The position numbers and the translations under genes are program-made. Source: Diphasiastrum complanatum (lineage: Eukaryota > Streptophyta > Lycopodiopsida > Lycopodiales > Lycopodiaceae). Taken from it: DNA of 64,000 bases. Below are positions 1-10,873 of this stretch, piece by piece. The DNA is taken from the NCBI GenBank assembly GCA_029204225.1, contig CM055094.1, positions 20,137,489-20,201,488 of the forward strand, given 5' to 3'. The notes beneath the pieces were generated by a model that saw only the letters and a program-made list of their open reading frames with translations, was not told the origin of the DNA and did not search any database. The first letter of the stretch is position 1, and every line of letters starts with the position of its first letter.

Positions 1-753
1 TACAACCAAATTACCTTCCAATTTTTTCAAGCCTATTTGTGGTAAAGTGTCTCACATCTCTATGGAACATATGCACAAAAGTGAATCACTTTCTGCCACG
101 TGATGATAGTGATACATTGTGCACTAGGGAATCACATTGTTGATAAGTTGGATTCAGATTTACATCATGAAGCAAATAGTCTTGTAAGTTTCGTGTTCAA
201 GTGGATCGGAAGCTCACTCCAATGGATGTTGAGATTAATATATCATGCTATGTCTCGCCTAATAGCCACACACTAGATGTTTGGATCCAGAAAATACTCA
301 CACAAAGGGACACAGGTCTACCACGTAGGTCTGCCACGTAGTTTTCAATCAATCAAAAGGAAGGTAGATCCTTATCTTTGGTACTGTGATAGTTAGTTCT
401 TAGACTTATTGAGATCTTAGAAATTAAATTTTAGGGTCAGCCCAAAGTTCTTGCCAATTGCTCATCAAGTGAATGAAATTCTAGTCAAAATTGTGTTCAA
501 TTTTGTTTGATTTGTGATATAGTTTGGATTGATTATTGCTTCATGATTCAACTGATCTTGTAGGAATTATTTGAAGAGGCATATTTATGTGCATACGATT
601 CCTTTTGGTTCAGGTTAGGTGAATCCTATATCCTTGTGAAGTCGAGATCAAGGAGGAGGCAGTTCTACATCCAATTTTTATGCAAATTCAAGCTAGTTTC
701 ATTCTTGTTAACATTAATAGATATGATTTGGCTTAATATCGGGTAGGATCTTA
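1..753 (+). repeat. copia-module leader, copy 1
   Basis: This non-coding stretch precedes the copia reading frame. The same sequence, with scattered changes, precedes the third copia copy at 34,806-35,561. It is found inverted at 5,480-6,160 and 10,874-11,640, and in part at 15,900-16,085, 43,545-43,740 and 46,835-47,070. No paired LTR was recognised in it. The window starts inside or at the edge of this unit. Confidence 0.7.
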
Positions 754-1464
754 TTGAGAGGTCAAGTTTTGAGCTTTATCAAGTCCCTAGGTAGTGGGAT
801 ATCTAGTCTTTTAATCATTTCTATTTTGCATCTATTCAAGAAGAAGCAAACTCAAAGTCCAGCAAATCTTGGTCAAGAGGAAGAGGAGAGCTCTCATGAA
901 GATTTTGTCATGATGCCAAGTTTCTCTTCTTCAAGCATAAGAGGTGAAGACCCTTGGTGGATAGATAGTGGGGCTAGCTCCCACATGACAAGTAAGAGGG
1001 AGTATTTTTCAACCTTATCTACCTATGAAGGACCTATCAAGTCAATTTTTACAGCATATAATTATGCTTGTAAGATAGAAGGAATAGGATCCATACCTTT
1101 ATGCTTGGGATTTTCAAGGAAAATCATCAAGATTGATGCAGTACTTTACATTTCTAGTATCACTAAGAACTTGCTTAGTGTAGGACAATTGCTTGACAGT
1201 GGTTTGATTGTGGAGTTCGCCACAAATACATGTAACATCAAGAAGGATGGCAAGATCATTGCTAAAGGCATAAGGTTTGGAAGATTGTTCAAACTAGATG
1301 CCTATGTGGATGCTAATATTGTGATGCTAGCCAAGGAGACCAAGCTATCCAACCATATTCTACGGCACAAAAGACTTGGCCACATCAACTCAAAATCCAT
1401 GGAGATCATGTGCAAGGAGGAGCTTGCCTCAGGACTTCCAAGATCCTTAGCAAAGTTTATATGA
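754..1464 (+). pseudogene. Ty1/copia Pol fragment: retropepsin plus GAG pre-integrase (copy C1)
   Basis: This is a 236-codon open frame from the front of a Ty1/copia polyprotein; the first codon is TTG, so it is a fragment and not a true start. The retropepsin signature WWIDSGASSHM lies at about residues 69-78, with the catalytic Asp kept in DSG. The GAG pre-integrase zinc-binding region, LRHKRLGH, follows at about 203-210. In the family, retropepsin cleaves the polyprotein and the next domain leads into integrase. Here the frame ends at once and continues out of frame with the end of RNase H, so integrase and reverse transcriptase are missing. Copies C2 (10,166-10,873, minus) and C3 (35,562-36,269) share this structure. 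C1 has one extra Ile codon after SRKI. Confidence 0.9.
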
Positions 1465-1604
1465 TGTTCCAACTCTCTACAATGACAACATTTATGTCCA
1501 ACACCTTGCAACCAACCCAATCTTCCATGCAAGACCAAAACATATCGAGATCTCTCATCATTTTGTGTCAGAGAAGGTGCAATCTAAGGAGATATCTTTG
1601 GAGC
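1465..1604 (+). pseudogene. copia RNase H C-terminal remnant, truncated
   Basis: In a frame shifted relative to the preceding ORF, the sequence encodes the typical end of copia RNase H, including NPIFHARPKHIEISHHF. Compared with copy C3 it stops short: after the word encoding KEISLE it passes directly into gypsy-module sequence near 1,604. The TKPL motif and the 3' flank seen in C2 and C3 are therefore absent. Confidence 0.75.
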
Positions 1605-1905
1605 CCACTTGTAAATAGAGTTGAAAAACCATACTATGGTATTTAAAGAATTGTTTGACCAGATAGTCTCTATTTATGGGGAGACTAATGTACTCCCATC
1701 ATCGATGGTTTGCTCGGCGGAAGTTATGGAAAAACTACATGATTCTAAGTATGAGCTTTTTCATCTTGTTTTGAAATCTCGTATGCATTGTGATGTGAAC
1801 GATGATGTGAATGTGTTAACATGCTTTAACACCAAAAATTGGCATCAAGAACAGCTTTTAATGCAAGATTTAAAACAAGAGTTCAATGATGTTTTTCCTA
1901 AATAG
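1605..1905 (+). pseudogene. Ty3/gypsy connector fragment (module G1)
   Basis: The open frame 1,621-1,905 covers the linker between gypsy protease and reverse transcriptase. It starts within the end of the retropepsin-like fold and finishes with QEFNDVFPK, which resembles the EF.DVFP box that normally precedes gypsy reverse transcriptase. A stop follows immediately and no reverse transcriptase is recognisable downstream. The longer copy at 53,760-54,107 shows what lies upstream: an ILGYEWF segment like the ILG..WL end of retropepsin. The fragment is joined to copia sequence through a few bases (CCACTTG) that belong to module S, which marks it as a secondary chimera. Confidence 0.7.
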
Positions 1906-2387
1906 GTAATATTTTCTGAGGTACATACTTCTAATTATATTGCAGTCCATTTTAAGCACATAATCAAATTTTTCCAAAATGAAATCTTTGAAATGTTTCA
2001 GAAAAGTGCAAGAACATAAAGATAAATTTTCAATTTCAAAATTGTATAAAACATCAAACAAAAAGTACCATTCACTTTTGATGTTAGGTAAGTATGACCA
2101 AGCAAACACAACATCATGGAAGGACTTGTGTATATAAGGCCAAAGATCTGTAATAAAATACAAGTGTAAAAGTGTCTCACACGAACGGTCTCAAACATTC
2201 TATTACAGTAGCGTAAATGTAAAAATATCTTTGCCTTGTCCTTGTGCGTGCTGAGTTGTAGTCGATCCACCATATTCCTAGTGAGAGTTCTTCTATGCAG
2301 ATCCTCAACATCCTGCGAGCCAGTTAATCTCTGTAAAAGTTTAGTCTTTTAGCCAGTAAGTCTTCTTTTGCACCACTCCCTTGTCCT
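1906..2387 (+). repeat. gypsy-module 3' segment, non-coding
   Basis: This conserved stretch follows the gypsy connector in all G modules (7,545-8,086; 14,270-14,790 minus; 27,390-27,860 minus; 38,440-38,925 minus; 46,235-46,770; 54,108-54,653). The opposite strand shows a long frame in several copies, but nothing recognisable is encoded. Confidence 0.6.
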
Positions 2388-2657
2388 TTGTTTCCTTTAT
2401 ATCATGTATACTTCTATCTTTTTTCCATATTTTGTCCAGAAGCCACCGAACTAGGGCTATTTAGGTTGAAAGAACCAGGCCTTTCATTTGAGTTTTGGAA
2501 GAATTTATCTTCGACAGCGAAAAAATTTGGTCTTTTGAGGAGGTGTTCAATCTCTCTGATGTTTTCAGCATCTCCTAAGTTGGCAAGGAGTTTAGCAGAA
2601 GGGTTTGCAGCAAATCAATCATGTGCTGGCGTAAAAAGAGAAAAATCAATCGTGTGA
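2388..2657 (+). CDS. unidentified exon-like ORF of the gypsy module
   Basis: The first codon is not clearly a start. The conserved part begins after a pyrimidine-rich stretch ending in TTTTGTCCAG, which looks like a 3' splice site. It reads LFRLKEPGLSFEFWKNLS, then a basic patch (LLRR), then a Ser/Ala-rich segment. The frame stays open for 60-90 codons in copies at 8,087-8,278, 27,054-27,251 (minus), 38,125-38,385 (minus), 54,654-54,914 and 55,392-55,664. I do not recognise the product. Recent shared origin of the copies could equally explain the open frame. Confidence 0.3.
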   Translation: MFPLYHVYFYLFSIFCPEATELGLFRLKEPGLSFEFWKNLSSTAKKFGLLRRCSISLMFSASPKLARSLAEGFAANQSCAGVKREKSIV

Positions 2658-2659
2658 CT

Positions 2660-3430
2660 TGACAACATATCTGGCGAGCTTGTGTAGCCAAAGAAAAAAG
2701 CCATTCATCTGATTTTGGAAGAATACACCAGGGAAGAATTTACTAAGATTGTTCATCATGAAACACGATGACCCAAAAAAAAAAGAAATGACATGGAGAC
2801 TCTTTTTTTTTCTGTCGCTTTTTTTTTTTTAAATTTTATAAAAAATTTATCCATATTTAAAATGCTTCAAATAAAGATATTGTAATGCTATAAAAAATGT
2901 TGTATTTCGCAAGAAAATTAATCAACCTACTAAAATTTTGTTGATAGATTTTTGTTAATAATTGCAAATTAGCTTATATGAAATAATAATACTATTTAAA
3001 ATAAAATCATTGGACACAAACATTAGAATAACTAAAATTTTTTTTTTGCTTATTAAAACAACAGTTTTCAATGTTTTTTTAAAAATTTTAAAAGTGTTTT
3101 AAATTACAATTCTTGTATCAAGAAAAATATTTTTTAAATTATGACAAAATTTTAATCAATATTTAAATCTTTACTTATATTTAAACATTAATGATTGCAA
3201 ATGAAATTATTTCTAAAAACTTCTTATAAAAACACAACGAAAAATTAAAATATTAAAAACATGACAGTTCGTTGCAATTTTAGTTTTGCTAATATTTAAA
3301 TCATTAAAAAACTGCTAAATCTATATTTTTAATACAAACAAATCTAAAAACATTAAATTAATCAAAAAGATTTCAATACACAATATTTCAAGAAATATAA
3401 ACGCAATTGTTTTCTAAAATAAAAAATAAT
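2660..3430. repeat. AT-rich tail of the gypsy module
   Basis: Very AT-rich sequence with long A and T runs, repeated at 8,400-9,058, 13,230-13,790 (inverted), 26,640-26,940 (inverted, partial), 37,400-37,975 (inverted), 55,060-55,150 (short) and 55,800-56,130. No coding potential is visible. Confidence 0.65.
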
Positions 3431-3433
3431 TTA

Positions 3434-3553
3434 TTACTCCAAGAAATCATCAAGATCATTTACATTTTTTTGTTTTTTTGAAGGAGCCATTGCAGTGTCA
3501 ATTGGCACCTCTTCCACAATTTCCTTGACAACTGTAACCACGTTTATCGTGAA
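3434..3553 (-). pseudogene. short acidic C-terminal coding remnant
   Basis: Reading from an upstream TAG, this frame encodes about 39 residues ending in a Lys-rich and then an acidic tail (core VKEIVEEVPIDTA, end NDLDDFLE). The other copies at about 9,059-9,177 (minus), 13,110-13,228 and 37,282-37,400 are one base shorter in an A run, which ends the frame earlier after KKQK. The family is unknown; it could be the tail of a lost mobile-element protein or chance. Confidence 0.25.
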
Positions 3554-3559
3554 CTAGGA

Positions 3560-4180
3560 CATCAGCAAACTCCCCTTTATCACCCACTTTTCCACTAGTA
3601 GGAGGTTGGGGTTCTTTTTGATAAAAATACAGCAAAATAAACCCATTTGATTCTAGAAATGATAGAGAAAGCACCTACTTAAAATGCAAACAAGATCTAG
3701 AAGCTAGATTACTAATCAATGCATTGATTCCTAGTTTAACTTGGCTTGAACTCCATGAATTATCTCCAAAACTCTTCACACATGTGGATGTACGGCTTGC
3801 TGCTGCCTGCGTACAGTACCTGCAACTCCAATCTCATTCAATGATCATAAAAAATCATAAGCCAATGGCATTCATCAGTCAAATCATAGACTCAAACTAG
3901 TCAAGAAGGAAAATCTCAATTTTGCTCATAATTGGATGGAAATCCCATCACATATTTATACATGTAGAGTTCGAATTTGAGCGTATTACGGCTTCTATGT
4001 AATCATCACAACCTAACCCTAACATCCAACCTAAAGATCCAGTTGATCCACCCTATTTAGGGTCGATGCCTCGAGATCCAAAAACAATGCAAAAATTGCT
4101 ATTTTAAGCTCCTACTTTTTTTCTACCCTATTTGTGCACTCTTCCAAAGGTACCATTCCAAAGCTAGATTAATAATTTGA
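3560..4180 (-). repeat. copia 3' flank / LTR-like segment, copy 1
   Basis: This is an inverted copy of 36,541-37,200, the region following the copia RNase H end in C3. It holds a TATA-like TATAAATA on the minus strand near 3,953-3,960, as expected for an LTR promoter, but no second LTR was found to pair with it. Here it is detached from any copia frame. Confidence 0.5.
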
Positions 4181-4880
4181 CTTAGGGGGCTCGGCTCTAT
4201 GAGCAGTGTATGTAGAGTATTGCTCGGCAGTTTATGGAGACTAGAAATTTGTGGAAAAATTTGGAGCAATGTCGTTCTGATAGGATGTGGAAACGATGAT
4301 GTTTCTTCGCGATAACATACTAGTAGAGAGCTCTCAACCCAAATCGGTGTTGAATGGGTGGTTTTGACAAGCTCCAGTAGCACTACCCCTAAGCATTTGG
4401 CTCGTGCTAGATGTGACGATTTTTGTGTAATGTAGCAGATCTCGGCAGCTTAGGGTTTTTGAAAATGGATGATGATGGCGCTCTGGATCCATGGTGGATG
4501 TATGTAGATGGTGTCCAAGGATGCGAAGGAGTAATCAAGCATGGTCGTAGGAAAATCAATCCTTTGAAGCTATAGCTTTTCAAAGCTTATGAATTCCATT
4601 TCCATGCCTGAAGAAGGAAGTGCCAGCATCAAATCTTCTCCCATCAGAGTTTGTTTGCATTTCCTAAAAAGCATGCATGGCAGCATGGCAGTAAAGCATG
4701 ATATTGTGACTTTCTGTAATGTTCTGCAACATTTGCTTACATACATAGTACAAGCCCAACTCAAGTGCAGACACCAACTCACCACATATGGGAAGATCAT
4801 TAAATTTGAATTTGAAGAAAAATCAAAATTAAAAAAAAATGAAAAACTATTTCTCCTTAGAGGCATTGTGGTCATCATCT
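4123..4880 (-). repeat. module S, copy 1 (shortened)
   Basis: Inverted copy of module S. The region with the 36-bp coding minisatellite is missing, and the module joins the copia flank near 4,170-4,190. On the plus strand 4,589-4,882 forms an ORF that contains MPEEGSASIKSSP. The same frame is open in copies at 15,078, 33,730, 39,770 and 48,008 (minus), but its product is not recognised. Confidence 0.6.
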
Positions 4881-5475
4881 AGACGAGCTGTGCTTGCTTG
4901 AATCAATAGAAACAAAGAAAATAATAATAACGAGTTTTTATCCTATTAATGCACCAATAATATATAAATATAATTGAATTAAATGGGAAGATTATAATAT
5001 TTATCGCTTCATTTAAACATTGATATACTCAATCCAATGATTTCGTTCAAATTCAAATTCCAATGATTTGTGAAGTGTGAATGAATGCAATGTAACTTGC
5101 ATATGTTTGGAACATAGCATAGATTCATTATATGTTTTTTAACTATATGTTATTTAGTCGTGTAACAAGGAATAAACATTTTTTTTAACAAATTTTCAAT
5201 TTGTTTTTGGAAACCCTAGATTACAACATTTTAATATATTAACAAAAATGACTTAATTTGCATGACCAACTTTGGGTTTTGAAAATTTTGGTACATTGCT
5301 TTCAAAAACTTATAAATTGTATTCATCAATGGAGATGTCTAGAGGACATGGTGTGAAAAATTGTCAACTAGTTTGCTTTTTTATTTGGCAATTTTGGAGG
5401 CCAAAATGAATCTCAACTTCGAGTTAGTTTCATATTTATTAGAAGCATTCAATCTATCATGTGAATCCAAAAGAT
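4880..5475. repeat. AT-rich spacer shared with both ends of the large palindrome
   Basis: No gene is visible. The part 5,170-5,290 is an inverted copy of the last 120 bases of the window (63,880-64,000), and 5,285-5,450 matches the 241-bp unit repeated at 20,801-21,281. The first part matches 20,440-20,640. Confidence 0.5.
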
Positions 5476-5479
5476 ATGC

Positions 5480-6164
5480 ATTCATTGATCTCGACTACCT
5501 CCTCCTTGATCTCGACTTCACAAGGATATAGGATTCACCTAACCTGAACCAAAAGGAATCATATGCACATAAATATGACTCTTCAAATCATTCCTACAAG
5601 ATCAGTTGAATCATCATGCAATAATCAATCCAAATATCTCACAAATCGAACAAAATTGAACACAATCTTGAATAGAATTGCATTCACTTGATGAGCACTT
5701 GTCAAAAACTTTGGGCTGACCCTAAAATTTAATTTATAAGATCTCAATAAGTCTAAGAACTAACTATTATAGTACCAAAGATAAGGATCTACCTTCCTTT
5801 TGATTGATTGAAAACTACGTGGCAGACCAACGTGGTAGACCTATGTCCCTTTGTGTGAATATTTTCTGGATCCAAACATCTAGTGTGTGGCTATTAGGCT
5901 AGAGATAGCATGATATATTAATCTCAACATCAATTGGAGCGAGCTTCCGATCCACTTGAACACGAAACTTAAAAGACTATTTGCTTCATGATGTAAATGT
6001 GAATCCAACTTATCAACAATGTGATTCCCTAGTGCACAATGTATCACTATCATCACGCGGCAGAATGTGATTCACTTTTGTGCATATGTTCCATAGAGAT
6101 GTGAGACACTTTACCGCAAATAGGCTTGAAAAAATTGGAAGGTAATTTGGTTGTACAAGAAGCA
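5480..6164 (-). repeat. copia-module leader, inverted copy without copia ORF
   Basis: Inverted copy of 1-700 (same words such as the GTGCACAATGTATCAC region). It is not followed by a copia reading frame; instead module W starts at about 6,165. Confidence 0.7.
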
Positions 6165-6500
6165 AGCGTTAAAGATTGTGCTCTCTTTCTCTTACCTTAA
6201 ATGGTGCAAAAAAGCTACTAGAATATCGAACCAATAATACTACAAGCTACATTCAAATGTGCTAAGATAACATGAAAGTGCAGCACAATTTGCTTATAAT
6301 AGGCTACTTGCAAATGATCATAATCATGGTGAGCTGCAAACTCGATCTTTGCCATTACAAATAAGCCTACACTTGGTATAAATAGCATCATTTCCACCAA
6401 AAAGAAACTTTCAGAGGAAGTTGATTTGTAGAAAAACTAGAATTTCAACCTCATAAAACTCTTTAAGAATATAGGTCCTTAATTTTCTCATTTGGTGTAG
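6165..6500 (+). repeat. module W
   Basis: Copies lie at 33,860-34,195 (inverted), 39,910-40,190 (inverted) and 47,720-48,060. A minus-strand frame at 6,218-6,400 (60 codons) is not conserved well enough to call a gene. No recognised function. Confidence 0.5.
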
Positions 6501-7258
6501 CTATGTATGTAAGCAAATGTTGCAGAACATTACAAAAAGTCACAATATCATGCTTTACTGCGATGCTGCCATGCATGCTTTTAGGAAATGCAAACAAACT
6601 CTGATGGGAGAAGATTTGATGCTGGCACTTCCTTCTTCAGGCATGGAAATGGAATTCAGAAGCTTTGAAAAGCTTTAGCTTCAAAGGATTGATTTTCCAT
6701 CTTTTAGTGGCGATCTATCATTTGCTGCGACCATGCTTGATTACTCCTTCGCATCCTTGGACACCATCTACATACATCCACCATGGATCCAGAGCATCAT
6801 CATCATCCATTTTCAAAAACCCTAAGCTGCCGAGATCTGCTACATTACACAAAAATCGTCACATCTAGCATGAGCCAAATGCTGAGGGGTAGTGCTACTG
6901 GAGCTTGTCAAAACCACACATTCAACATCGATTTGGGTTGAAAGCTCTCTACTAGTACGTTATCGCGAAGAAACATCATCGTTTCCACACCCTATCAAAG
7001 AGACATTGCTCCAAATTCTTCCACAAATTTCTAGTCTCCATACACTGCCGAGCAATACTCTACATACACTACTCATAGAGCTGAGCCCCCATACTCTGCA
7101 ATCACCGTGGACCGAGCCAAACGTCCATACTATGCATTCACTGTGGACCAAGCTGAGCGTCCATACTCTGCATACAAAGTTGACTAAGCCGAGTCCATCA
7201 AAAGTCGACCAATCCGAAGCCCTCCACAGTCGATCGAGCCGAGACTCCACTTGTAAAT
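6500..7258 (+). repeat. module S, copy 2, with 36-bp coding minisatellite
   Basis: Module S carries three tandem 36-bp units at about 7,087-7,190. In one frame they read PYSA(I/F/Y).VDRAE(R/S), that is 12 residues per unit. Two other frames are also open through much of the module, so the true frame is not certain. The module ends at CCACTTG and is fused to gypsy sequence at about 7,256. The same fusion is seen at 39,160 and 45,995. Confidence 0.6.
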
Positions 7259-7545
7259 AGATTTTAAAAACCATACTATGGTATTTAAAGATAAGTTTGA
7301 CCAGATAGTCTATATTTATGGGGAGACTAATGTATTCCCATCATCGATGGTTTGCTCAGCGGAAGTTATGGAAAAACTACATGATTCTAAGTATGAGCTT
7401 TTTCATCTTGTTTTGAAATCTCGTATGCATTGTGATGTGAATGTGTTAACATGCTTTAACACCAAAAATTAGCATCAAGAACAGCTTTCAATGCAAGATT
7501 TAAAACAAGAGTTCAATGATGCTTTTCCTAAATAGGTAAGATTTT
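7259..7545 (+). pseudogene. Ty3/gypsy connector fragment (module G2)
   Basis: Same connector as at 1,605-1,905: frame 7,278-7,472 then a TAG, and further conserved codons up to the remnant of the EFNDAFPK box. It lacks six bases (two Asp/Asn-type codons) present in G1. No reverse transcriptase follows. Confidence 0.65.
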
Positions 7546-9058
7546 TTGAGGTACATACTTCTAATTATATTGCAGTCCATTTTAAGCACATAATCAAATT
7601 TCTCCGAAATGAAATCTTTGAAATGTTTCAGAAACGAGCAAGAACATAAAGATAGATTTTCATTTTCAAAATTGCAGAAAACATCAAACAGAAAGTACCA
7701 TTCACTTTTGATGTTAGGTAAGTATGACCAAGCAAACACAATATCATGGAAGGACTTGTGTATATAAGGCCAAAGATCTGTAATAATTTACAAGTGTAAA
7801 AGTGTCTCACATGAATGCTCTCAAACATTCAATTACAATAGCGTAAATGTAAAAATATCTTTGCCTTGTCCTTGTGTGTGCTGAGTTGTAGTCGATCCAC
7901 CGTATTCCTAGTGAGAGTTCTTCTATGCAGATCCTCAACATCCTGCGAGCCAGTTAATCCCTGTAAAAGTTTAGTCTTTTAGCCGGTAAGTCTTCTTTTG
8001 CACCACTCCCTTGTCCTTTCTTTCTTTTACATCATGTATACTTCTTTCTTTTTCTCATATTTTGTCCAGAAACCACCGAACTAGGGTTGTTTAGGTTGAA
8101 AGAACCAGGCGTTTCATTTGTGTTTTGGAAGAATTTATCTTGGACAGCAAAAAAATTTGGTCTTTTGAGGAGGCGTTCAATCTCTCTGATATTTTCAGCA
8201 TTTTCTAAGTTGGCTAGGAGTTTAGCAGAAGGGTTTGCAGCAAATCAATCATGTGCTGGTGTAAAAAGAGAAAAATAGGTGTGACTTGACAACATCTCTG
8301 GCGAGCTTGTGTAGCCAAAGAAAAAAGCCATTCATCTGTTTTTGGAAGAATGCACCAGGGAAGAATTTACTAAGATTGTTCATCATGAAACACGATGACC
8401 CAAAAAAAAAGGAAATGACATGGAGACCCATTTTCTTTTGTCGCTTTTTTTTTTTAATTTTATAAAAGAAATATCCATATTCAAAATTCTTCAAATAAAG
8501 ATATTGTAATGCTAAAAAAAATGTTGTATTTTGCAAGAAAATTAGTCAACCTACTAAAATTTTGTTAATAAATTTTTGTTAATAATTGCGAATTAGCTTA
8601 TATGAAATAATAATACTATTCAAAATAAAATCATTGGACACAACCATTAGAATAACTAAAAAAAACCTTTTTGCTTATTAAAACAAAAGTTATCAATATT
8701 TTTTTTAAATCTTAAAAGTGTTTTAAATTACAGTTCTTGTATCAAGAAAAATATTTTTTAAATTATGACAAAATTTTATTCAGTATTTAAATCTTTACTT
8801 ATATTTAAACATTAAATGATTGCAAATGAAATTATTTCTAAAAACTTCTTATAAAAACACAATGAAAAATTAAAATATTAAAAACCTGACAATTCGTTGC
8901 AATTTTAGTTTTGCTAATATTTAAATCATTAAAAAACTGCTAAATCTATATTTTTAATTCAAACAAATTTAAAAACATTAACTTAATCAAAAAGATTTCA
9001 ATACACAATATTTCAAAAAATATAAACGCAATTGTTTTCTAGAATAAAAGAGAATTTA
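7545..9058 (+). repeat. gypsy-module 3' part and AT-rich tail (G2)
   Basis: Repeats 1,906-3,430 in the same order. It includes the unidentified ORF LFRLKEPGVSF at 8,087-8,278, ended by a TAG, followed by the AT-rich tail from about 8,400. Confidence 0.6.
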
Positions 9059-9900
9059 TTACTCCAAGAAATCATCAAGATCATTTACATTTTTTGTTTT
9101 TTTTAAGGAGCCATTGCAGTGTCAATTGGCACCTCTTCCACAATTTCCTCGACAACTGTAACCACATTTATCCTGAACTAGGACATCAGCAAACTCCCCT
9201 TTATCACCCACTTTTCCACTAGTAGGAGGTTGGGGTTCTTTTTAACAAAAATATAGCAAAATAAACCCATTTGATTCTAGAAAAGATGGAGAAAGCACCT
9301 ACTTAAATCCAAACAAGATCTAGAAGCTAGATTACTAATCAATGCATTGATTCCTAGTTTATCTTGGCTTGAACTCCATGAATCATCTCGAAAACTCTTC
9401 ACACATGTGGATGTACCTGCAACTCCAATCTCATTCAATGATCATAAAAAATCATAAGCCAATAGCATTCATCAGTCAAATCATAGACTCAAACTAGTCA
9501 AGAAGGAAAATCTCAATTTTGCTCATAATTGGATGGAAATCCCATCACATATTTATACATGTAGAGCTCGAATTTGAGCGTATTACGGCTTCTATGTAAT
9601 CATCACAACCTATCCCTAACATCCAACCTAAAGATCCAGTTGATCCACCCTATTTAGGGTCGATACCTCGAGATCCAAAAACAATGCAAAAACTGCTATT
9701 TTAAGCTCCTACTATTTTTCTACCCTATCTATGCACTCTTTGGACACATTCCAAAGGTACCATTCCAAAGCTAGGTTAATAATTTGACTTAGAATAAGGT
9801 ATCCTATGCTTTTGGCATGTGTGACATCCCACATCATGGCCTCAAAGTCATTTACAAGTGGAATTTATGCAAACTAGCTTGTGTAAATTTAACACTCCTC
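9059..9900 (-). repeat. copia 3' flank / LTR-like segment, copy 2
   Basis: Inverted equivalent of 36,541-37,400, including the short acidic-tail remnant at 9,059-9,177 and a TATA-like TATAAATA on the minus strand near 9,550-9,557. Relative to the copies at 3,800 and 37,020 about 27 bases are missing near 9,415, between two GTAC words that could have mediated the deletion. Confidence 0.55.
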
Positions 9901-10165
9901 CTCACAACTAGTTTGAAGATAACAGAGAATTGCTATCAACCCTAGGGCTGACCTTAACTTCACAAATGCAGCTCTTTGAAGTGGTTTAGTGAGGATATCA
10001 GCAACACATTCACTACTTGCCACATGCTCCAAAGATATCTCCTTAGATTGCACCTTCTCTAACACAAAATGATGAGAGATCTCGATATGTTTTGGTCTTG
10101 CATGGAAGATTGGGTTGGTTGCAAGGTGTTGGACTGAAATGTTGTCATTGTAGAGAGTTGGAACA
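9900..10165 (-). pseudogene. copia RNase H C-terminal remnant (C2)
   Basis: On the minus strand this continues from the C2 frame (frame changed). It encodes the end of copia RNase H: a DNISVQHLATNP segment, FHARPKHIEISHHF, then ADILTKPLQRAAF and a final Leu-rich stretch before a stop near 9,900. The purine-rich TGAGGAGGAGTG next to the stop resembles a polypurine tract preceding a 3' LTR. Confidence 0.8.
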
Positions 10166-10873
10166 TCATATAAACTTTGCTAAGGATCTTGGAAGTCCTG
10201 AGGCAAGCTCCTCCTTGCACATGATCTCCATGGATTTTGAGTTGATGTGGCCAAGTCTTTTGTGCCGTAGAATATGGTTGGATAGCTTGATCTCCTTGGC
10301 TAGCATCACAATATTAGCATCCACATAGGCATCTAGTTTGAACAATCTTCCAAACCTTATGCCTTTAGCAATGATCTTGCCATCCTTCTTGATGTTACAT
10401 GTATTTGTGGCGAACTCCACAATCAAACTATTGTCAAGCAATTGTCCTACACTAAGAAAGTTCTTAGTGATACTAGAAATGTAAAGTACTCCATCAATCT
10501 TGATTTTCCTTGAAAATCCCAAGCATAAAGGTATGGATCCTATTCCTTCTATCTTACAAGAATAATTATTTGCTGTACAAATTGACTTGATAGGTCTTTC
10601 ATAGGTAGATAAGGTTGAAAAACACTCCCTCTTACTTGTCATGTGGGAGCTAGCCCGACTATCTATCCACCAAGGGTCTTCACCTCTTATGCTTGAAGAA
10701 GAGAAACTTGGCATCATGACAAAATCTTCATGAGAGCTTTCCTCTTCCTCTTGACCAAGATTTGCTGGACTTTGAGTTTGCTTCTTCTTGAATAGATGCA
10801 AAATAGAAATGATTAAAAGACTAGATATCCCACTACCTAGGGACTTGATAAAGCTCAAAACTTGACCTCTCAA
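10166..10873 (-). pseudogene. Ty1/copia Pol fragment: retropepsin plus GAG pre-integrase (copy C2)
   Basis: A 235-codon frame nearly identical to C1 and C3. The retropepsin motif is changed from DSG to DSR (WWIDSRASSHM), which should inactivate the protease because the Gly of the DSG loop is replaced. The GAG pre-integrase region LRHKRLGHINS is kept. The frame ends exactly as in C1 and C3, where integrase and reverse transcriptase have been deleted and RNase H sequence follows in another frame. The segment 6,170-11,640 is an inverted copy of 34,806-40,190. Confidence 0.9.

Noticed and set aside
1870-2163. Reverse-strand frame beginning MYFITDLWPYIHKSF, open in several gypsy-module copies
   Set aside because: It lies antisense to the gypsy connector, matches no family I know, and the copies are too similar for an open frame to mean much. 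It is left as possible but unsupported.
6960-7274. Reverse-strand frames with repeated CRVWTLSSVHSE
   Set aside because: Antisense translation of the 36-bp minisatellite in module S; the repeat keeps all frames open.
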